This document shows positions 58,903 through 64,000 of a stretch of DNA of 64,000 bases, one piece after another. The translations under genes were made by a program, and so were the position numbers. Numbering within the stretch: the first letter of the stretch is position 1; every line of letters begins with the position of its first letter. Location of the stretch: NCBI RefSeq assembly GCF_904849725.1, contig NC_058520.1, positions 318,815,186-318,879,185 of the forward strand, written 5' to 3'. Below the pieces are notes generated by a model, which searched no databases, had not been told where the DNA came from, and worked only from the letters and a program-made list of their open reading frames with translations. The DNA is from Hordeum vulgare subsp. vulgare (taxonomy: Eukaryota > Streptophyta > Magnoliopsida > Poales > Poaceae).

Positions 58903-60131
58903 GCTTGTGGGCTCCTTGGGCCACCTCTGCCCTAGATCTTTTGCCTATATATTCCAAAAATTCCAGAAAAAATCATGAGATCATCAAAAGTACTTTTCCG
59001 CCGCCGCAAGCTTCTGTCTCCGGAAGATCCCATCTGGGGCACGTTCTGGTGCCCTGCCGGAGGGGGAATTCGGATACGGAAGGCTTCTTCATCAACACCA
59101 TGACCTCTCCGATGATGCATGAGTAGTTCACCATAGACCTACGGGTCCATATCTAGTAGCTAGATGGCTTCTTCTCTCTCTTGGATCTTCAATACAAAGT
59201 TCTCCATGATCTTCATGGAGATCTATCCAATGTAATCTTCTTTTGCGGTGTGTTTGTCGAGATCCGATGAATTGTGGATTTATGATCAGATTATCTATGA
59301 ATCTTATTTGAGTTTCTTCTAATCTCTTATATGCATGATTTCATATCCTTGTAATTCTCTTCGAGTTGTGGGTTTTGTTTGGCCTGCTTGAACTATGATT
59401 CTTGCAATGGGAGAAGTGCTTGGTTTTGGGTTCATACCGTGCGGTGACCTCACCCAGTGACAGAAGGGGTAGCGAGGCATGCATCGTGTTGTTGCCATCA
59501 AGGATAAATAGATGGGGTTTTCATCATTGGTTTGAGTTTGTCCCTCTACATCATGTCATCTTGCTTAAGGCGTTACTCTGTTCGTCATGAACTCAATACA
59601 CTAGATGCATGCTGGATAGCGGTCGATGTGTGGAGTAATAGTAGTAGATGCAGAAAGTATCGGTCTACTTGTCTCGAACATGATGCCTATATGTATGATC
59701 ATTGCCTTAGATATCGTCATGACTTTGCGTGGTTCTATCAATTGCTCGACAATAATTTGTTCACCCACCGTAATATTTGCTACTTTGAGAGAAGCCTCTA
59801 GTGAACACTATGGCCCCCGGTCTACTTCACACCATATTTTCAGCCTTACTCTTTTACTTCGTTGCACTTTCCGCCTTCAGATCTCACTTTGCAATCAATC
59901 TTGAAGGGATTTACAACCCCTTTATAGTGTTGGGTGCAAGCTCATTTGTGTTTGCGCAGGTACTCTGGACTTGACGAGATTCTCCTACTGGATTGATACC
60001 TTGGTTCTCAAATTGAGGGAAATACTTACTGCTTCTGTGCTGCATCACCCTTTCCTCTTCGAGGGAAAAACCAACGCAAGTAAGTCTCCATCAACGTCTC
60101 AGTTTCTGGCGCTATAGTTTGAGAAGTAACA
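58903..60131 (+). repeat. E3 3' LTR (LTR C), 5'-truncated
   Basis: Matches 41019-42247 of LTR A closely, including the final TTTGAGAAGTA(G/A)CA. About 310 bp of its 5' part are missing. CCGTG at 60132-60136 follows. Confidence 0.88.
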
Positions 60132-61199
60132 CCGTGCGAGACCCATGATAGGCCCTGACCTCCTCGTCGCTTTGGTTGTCATCGTTCCTCCTCGGCTGCG
60201 GCTATAGTGAAGGGAGCACTGTGCTGTCTCGAGGGTGCACATCACGAGTCTGGTCGCACCAACCATTATCTCAAGGCTGCTCGTACCACCCGCTGGGAGG
60301 GTTGCTATTGCGGCTGTCCCATCAGCCAACGCCGCGGCTGCTGCCCCGACCAGCAACGCGTTTGTTGTGCTCCGGAAGCCTGGCAACCCTCTCGTCCCCG
60401 AGGACCTTGAGGTATTAGCAGTGTTCGGTGTTGCGCGTGTACACAGTGTGGTAGATGCAGAACGAGTGGCGTTCCTTCTCGGGCACTCCCCGCTCTCGGC
60501 TGAGCTTCTGCTCGGGTTCAGCTGCAAGCATGGCGGGTCCTTTCTGCTTGACCTCCTTGGCCTTGGCCTTGGCAATCTCGGGCGCGTCGTCAGGGTTATC
60601 GTGGGCGAACACGCGGCCCTCCTCAGCCTTGGAGCACTTGTCAGCCAGGTTGAATAACTTTGTGGCCGTGCTCAGGGTGTCATTGACGCCGAGATTTTTC
60701 ACACATCTTGAGGTCCTTGACCCCATTGGTGAGCGCCATGATGACTGCCTCGTCCATGGCGCGCATGATCTTGTTTCGCACTTGGATGAACCTCTGGATG
60801 TACTTGCAGATGGTCTCACTAGGGCGATGCTTCATGCAGCGTAGGTCGTTGACAGAGAGGGGACAATCATGTGTGCCCTTGAAGTTTGAGACGAACATCT
60901 CACATAGGTCGCTCCATGAAGAGACCGAGTCCTTAGCAGGTTCAGGAGCCCACACCCGCACCGTCTTTGACTTTGTCGTCGCCGCCCACCACTTCAACTC
61001 TCGGGCCGTAGAGTTGGAGGACCGTTACGAGGTCGAGGAAATTGTTGTAGCGCGGGGGCAGATCGGGCTTGAACCTGGTCGGCCAAACCACCCTGCGCAG
61101 CTCGTGGGTGAAGGCCGGGCAACCCACGGTGCATGAGAGGCCGCCGCGCGTGAGGATGGCCCTGTTCTGGTGCCCGGCCGCCGTGACATCCTAGACGAC
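60132..61199 (-). pseudogene. Gypsy element Z gag remnant
   Basis: Minus-strand gag with frameshifts. 60997-60680 includes SWSDLCEMFVSNFKGTHDCP and RPSETICKYIQRFIQVRNKI, the retrotransposon gag domain (PF03732 type). 60819-60415 continues with ATKLFNLADKCSKAEEGR and a histidine/cysteine stretch (HSFCIYHTVYTRNTEHC) like the zinc-binding spacer of these elements. Further left the frame decays, then continues in sense into the linker at 40506-40705. The 5' end of Z lies beyond the CACTA element, outside the window. Confidence 0.78.
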
Positions 61200-61415
61200 C
61201 ACTACAAGAAATATGCTCATATGTGATGTTTTTTAAAATGTCGTTGATGAATTCTTCATAAATCTATGACGATTTCATCCGAGTTCGTCGTAAACCGTTT
61301 GAGGGGATCAAATCTACATATAAATTACGACGATGTGAGTCAAAACGTCGTAACCGCATAAGATGAGATCGTCATAACTTTTACGACGATTGTCAAAATG
61401 TCGTAACATGTTCTA
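61200..61415. repeat. CACTA terminus and subterminal motif cluster
   Basis: Motifs near 61268 (GACGAT), 61288 (GTCGTAAAC), 61327 (TTACGACGAT), 61347 (CGTCGTAAC), 61370 (TCGTCATAA), 61381 (TTACGACGAT) and 61401 (GTCGTAAC), in both orientations. Confidence 0.75.
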
Positions 61416-61479
61416 ACTATGTTGACATGTCACTCGTGGGTCCATTATATTCCACCTCATCCTAGTTTGCGAAGCAACC

Positions 61480-62560
61480 TACTATTCTATCATTCCAAAA
61501 ATTCTCGAAAAATTCTCATAAATACTTTGGATCATATATTTCTCAAATATGTGAAAACCCTTCCTTCCATAGTTCAAAAATAATTCAGCAATACTCATTT
61601 TCCTATTTTGTTCAAAATAGCACTTCGTGAAGGAAGTGCTATTTCTATTTCTTTGATTACCCTCATATTTTTTGGGCACTCTTTCCTATCCAAATCATTG
61701 CCTCATGAAAACTTTTGTAACGATTTCCCTAGTAAATATTTCTCAGCAAATATCCAAAGTTTGTGTTCAGCTAATAGCTTTGTGAAAGAAGTACTAGATA
61801 GGAATATCCTGATGAGTTGAATTTTTTCCACATCATCAATGTGCCCAAAACATAGCTCTTCATAAAATTGTAGCCACATCTCACAATCCATGTGAGCTCA
61901 TGATCCAATCTTTGTTTCTGGTAATATTTTCATTTTGTGAAGCAAGTACATTTTATATTGCATTATAGTTGATGAAAATTTACCACGGGATGACACTGAC
62001 CATATAAGCTTACTCCACCAAATTTTAGCATATTTAATTCAGCCAGTTTCTCTCAATATTTTTCCCAATATTCTGTTCAGTAGAGAGCATTGTGAAGGAA
62101 GTACAATTTTTGTTTATCCAAATTTTATGAAATTTTTACAGTACCTTAATGTGCCCAAATTATCATCCTCCTCCAAATTTCAGCTCAATCCAATCATCTA
62201 TGTGAGCCGTTTCAATTACCATTTTCTGTCCAGATTGGCACATTGTGTAGGAAGTGTCACTTTGTCATGTCCAAATGGTATAATTTTTTTACAGTGCCTT
62301 CATATGCCCAAATTAACATCATACACCAAATTTCAGCTCAATCCATTTAGTAATTTGATCCCAGCTTCAACATTCATATATCTGCACAGTGTGTTACTTT
62401 ACAAAGAAAGTGCCACCTAGGTTCATCCATTTGAGCTAAAAATTTGCCAATAGAGTGTCCTTAGTAGATGATCATCCTCAGCCAAAATTTAGGCCCATTG
62501 TCTATGTGAATTACCCGCACCGCTAATCAAACACTTGGGTGCTAATTCATGTTTGAGCTT
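61480..62560. repeat. Degenerate ~155-bp tandem repeat array
   Basis: The motif GTGAAGGAAGT recurs at 61627, 61782, 61937, 62092, 62245 and (as CAAAGAAAGT) near 62400, a spacing of 153-155 bp. Other phase-locked words include TGTGCCCAAA, AAATTTCAGCTCAATCCA and CTATGTGA. The units are strongly diverged. Confidence 0.8.
61615..61644. other. Perfect 12-bp inverted repeat
   Basis: AAATAGCACTTC and GAAGTGCTATTT separated by six bases, within the first 155-bp unit. Confidence 0.9.
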
Positions 62561-62779
62561 AGTTCAGTCTCCTCGTGAGATTCTTCTATTGTATTCTTCT
62601 TGATAACACCTACCGAGGGATTGTCCAACCCACAAGACATGCATATTCCACCTAGAACGCGTGGCAACGCAACGGTCAGGCGGTGACCATGCGGCTGGCA
62701 TGCAAGTTCATGCACTCTGGAGTTGGGCCCTTGACCACCATCCAAACCTCAACGTCAAGGCACCACACCATGTATTTCT

Positions 62780-64000
62780 GATTAAATAGATACTTATATA
62801 CCTATCAATGATTTTTGGGAAAAATAAAGAGCAAACTATAATGCAGTTGCAGTTCAAATTTAACCCGCTTCGAGCTGAATCGACATAAATTTGTCTTTTT
62901 CACGAGAGGTGGATAAAAGTTTTTAACATCCAACCATTTTTTCATACATTAAATATGGACTAGTATTTTATAAAAATGATTTGGTCCAATTTTGAAACAA
63001 ATATATGGTACGTCCTTCATAAAAAAACTCATTTTGGTCACTTGAAAAATGAAAAATGAATTTTTCATAGAACGAAAATGAAAACTTCCTTAATCAGCAT
63101 TATTTGCCATTCCAATATGCACCCTTGTGCATAATATTATATCATTTCAACAAAATATGTCATTAATGTGACCATAAGATTGATCATTTGCTTGAAAGCC
63201 ATGAATCTTCCCACATGATAGCCCATTTCTAAGAACACTTATTTAAAATAATTGTCGTATTACTAGTTTATTATTTTTACTGGTAACTTTGTCACATATA
63301 ATGACACAATGCAATGGTTTTCCATTTTTTTGAATTTGTTTCGAATTATTCATGATCATTTTAAAACGCGGTCAAAACAGCGGGTATGACCGTTCCTACC
63401 TAGTGATTGAATCTTGGAAATATTTTGATGCTTCTATGATTAAATAGATACTTGTGTACCTAGAAATGATTTTTAGAAAAAATAAACATCAAACTATAAT
63501 GTAGTTGCAGTACAAATTTGACCCATTTTCAGCTGATTCAACGAAATTTTTTCTTTTTCACGAGAGGTCGATAAAAGTCTTTAACACCCAACCATTTGAT
63601 CAATTGTACATTAAATATGTCCTAGTATGTTAGAAAAATGATTTGGTCTAATTTTGCTACAAATATACGGTAGGTCCTTCACAAAAAAACTCATTTTGGG
63701 CACTTGAAAAATGGAAAATGAATTTTTCATACAAGGAAAATGAAAACTTCCTTAAGGAACATTGTGCATAATATTAGTTCATTTAAACAAACTATGCCAT
63801 GAATGTGGCCATAAGATTGATCATTTGGCTTGAAAGCCATGAATCTTCACACACGATAGCCCATTCATGAGAACACTTTTTTTAAATAATTGCCATATTA
63901 CAACTTTATTATTTTTCCTGGTAAGTTGGTCACATATAATGACACAATGTGAAGGTTTTTCAATTTTTTGATTTTTTTTAGAATTTTTCATGCGTGTTTC
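62780..64000. repeat. 658-bp direct repeat in the CACTA element
   Basis: GATTAAATAGATACTT at 62780 recurs at 63438. The following ~560 bp run in parallel (for example TTTTTCACGAGAGGT at about 62896 and 63556, and AAGATTGATCATTTG near 63176 and 63815) up to the window end. Confidence 0.88.

Larger units (their letters stand above)
40706..60131 (+). mobile_element. E3: plus-strand Gypsy LTR element with nested and rearranged contents
   Basis: The outer LTRs are 40706-42247 (complete) and 58903-60131 (5'-truncated), flanked by CCGCG (40701-40705) and CCGTG (60132-60136), a one-mismatch target duplication. After the first LTR come a tRNA-Asp primer-binding site, a gag fragment, a minus-strand LARD-like element, a segment of a second E3-family element with its own LTR, a further LARD LTR fragment, and the outer 3' LTR. 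No integrase or RT is seen. It is the only plus-strand LTR element here and sits in the gag-protease region of Z. Confidence 0.8.
61200..64000. mobile_element. Left end of a CACTA DNA transposon
   Basis: Starts with CACTACAAGAAATATG, the typical CACTA (En/Spm) terminus, directly after GAC (61197-61199), the candidate 3-bp duplication. It interrupts Z. The first ~210 bp carry alternating GTCGTAA and TTACGAC motifs (subterminal repeats, the likely transposase-binding sites). The rest is AT-rich non-coding repeat sequence. No transposase ORF in the window; the other end is off-window. Confidence 0.82.

Noticed and set aside
60235..60657. 140-aa plus-strand ORF
   Set aside because: Antisense to the Z gag, whose minus-strand frames carry the gag domain.
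1..64000. Host protein-coding gene
   Set aside because: Every sizeable ORF with a domain belongs to a retroelement; remaining ORFs are short, repeated in other element copies, or in LTRs.

Overview
This 64-kb window looks like intergenic DNA from a large grass genome of the Triticeae (wheat, Aegilops, barley or rye). It consists almost entirely of nested LTR retrotransposons, with the start of a CACTA DNA transposon at the right edge. I found no host gene, rRNA, tRNA gene or CRISPR array. The Triticeae assignment rests on a BARE1/Angela-type LTR (reverse-complement start TGTTGGAAATATGCC), a Maximus-like Copia/Sirevirus LTR (TGAAAGTGCGTTATATC), Athila-like Gypsy elements with tRNA-Asp primer-binding sites, and a LARD-like long-LTR element. 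Family names are from memory and were not searched.

The oldest layer is one Gypsy element ('Z', minus strand). Its gag-protease sequence is cut into four pieces: 8952-9675, 31602-31697, 40506-40705 and 60132-61199. Read on the minus strand, the pieces follow one another in family order (gag, linker, protease, post-protease). Four LTR elements landed in about 1-2 kb of Z. E1 lies at <1-8951 (minus). E2 lies at 9676-31601 (minus) and contains a 12.6-kb Copia element at 12346-24978 with a perfect ATACC target duplication. A BARE1/Angela-like Copia lies at 31698-40505 (minus) with a perfect TGCAC duplication. A plus-strand Gypsy composite, E3, lies at 40706-60131 with duplication CCGCG/CCGTG.

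E1 and E2 belong to one Athila-like family. Each has gag and protease, then an LTR-like GC-rich block, then a second ORF, and neither has integrase, reverse transcriptase or RNase H. Because both copies lack pol at the same place, the family itself appears non-autonomous. E3 is itself layered. It contains a minus-strand element with a ~4.5-kb LTR and a ~3.4-kb non-coding interior (LARD architecture) at 42827-50976. It also holds a fragment of a second E3-family element (50977-55922, including an LTR with a polypurine tract before it and a primer-binding site after it), another piece of the LARD LTR (55923-58902), and E3's own truncated 3' LTR.

From 61200 to the window end is the beginning of a CACTA element. 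It has a CACTACAAGAAA terminus, alternating GTCGTAA/TTACGAC subterminal motifs, a degenerate ~155-bp tandem array and a 658-bp direct repeat.

All coding regions are retroelement gag/pol/accessory ORFs. Most are broken; the longest intact ones are the Copia gag (790 aa) and the E2 gag (412 aa). Transcription of each element would start at a TATA box in its 5' LTR and be primed at the primer-binding sites listed. I saw no sign of cooperation with host genes.
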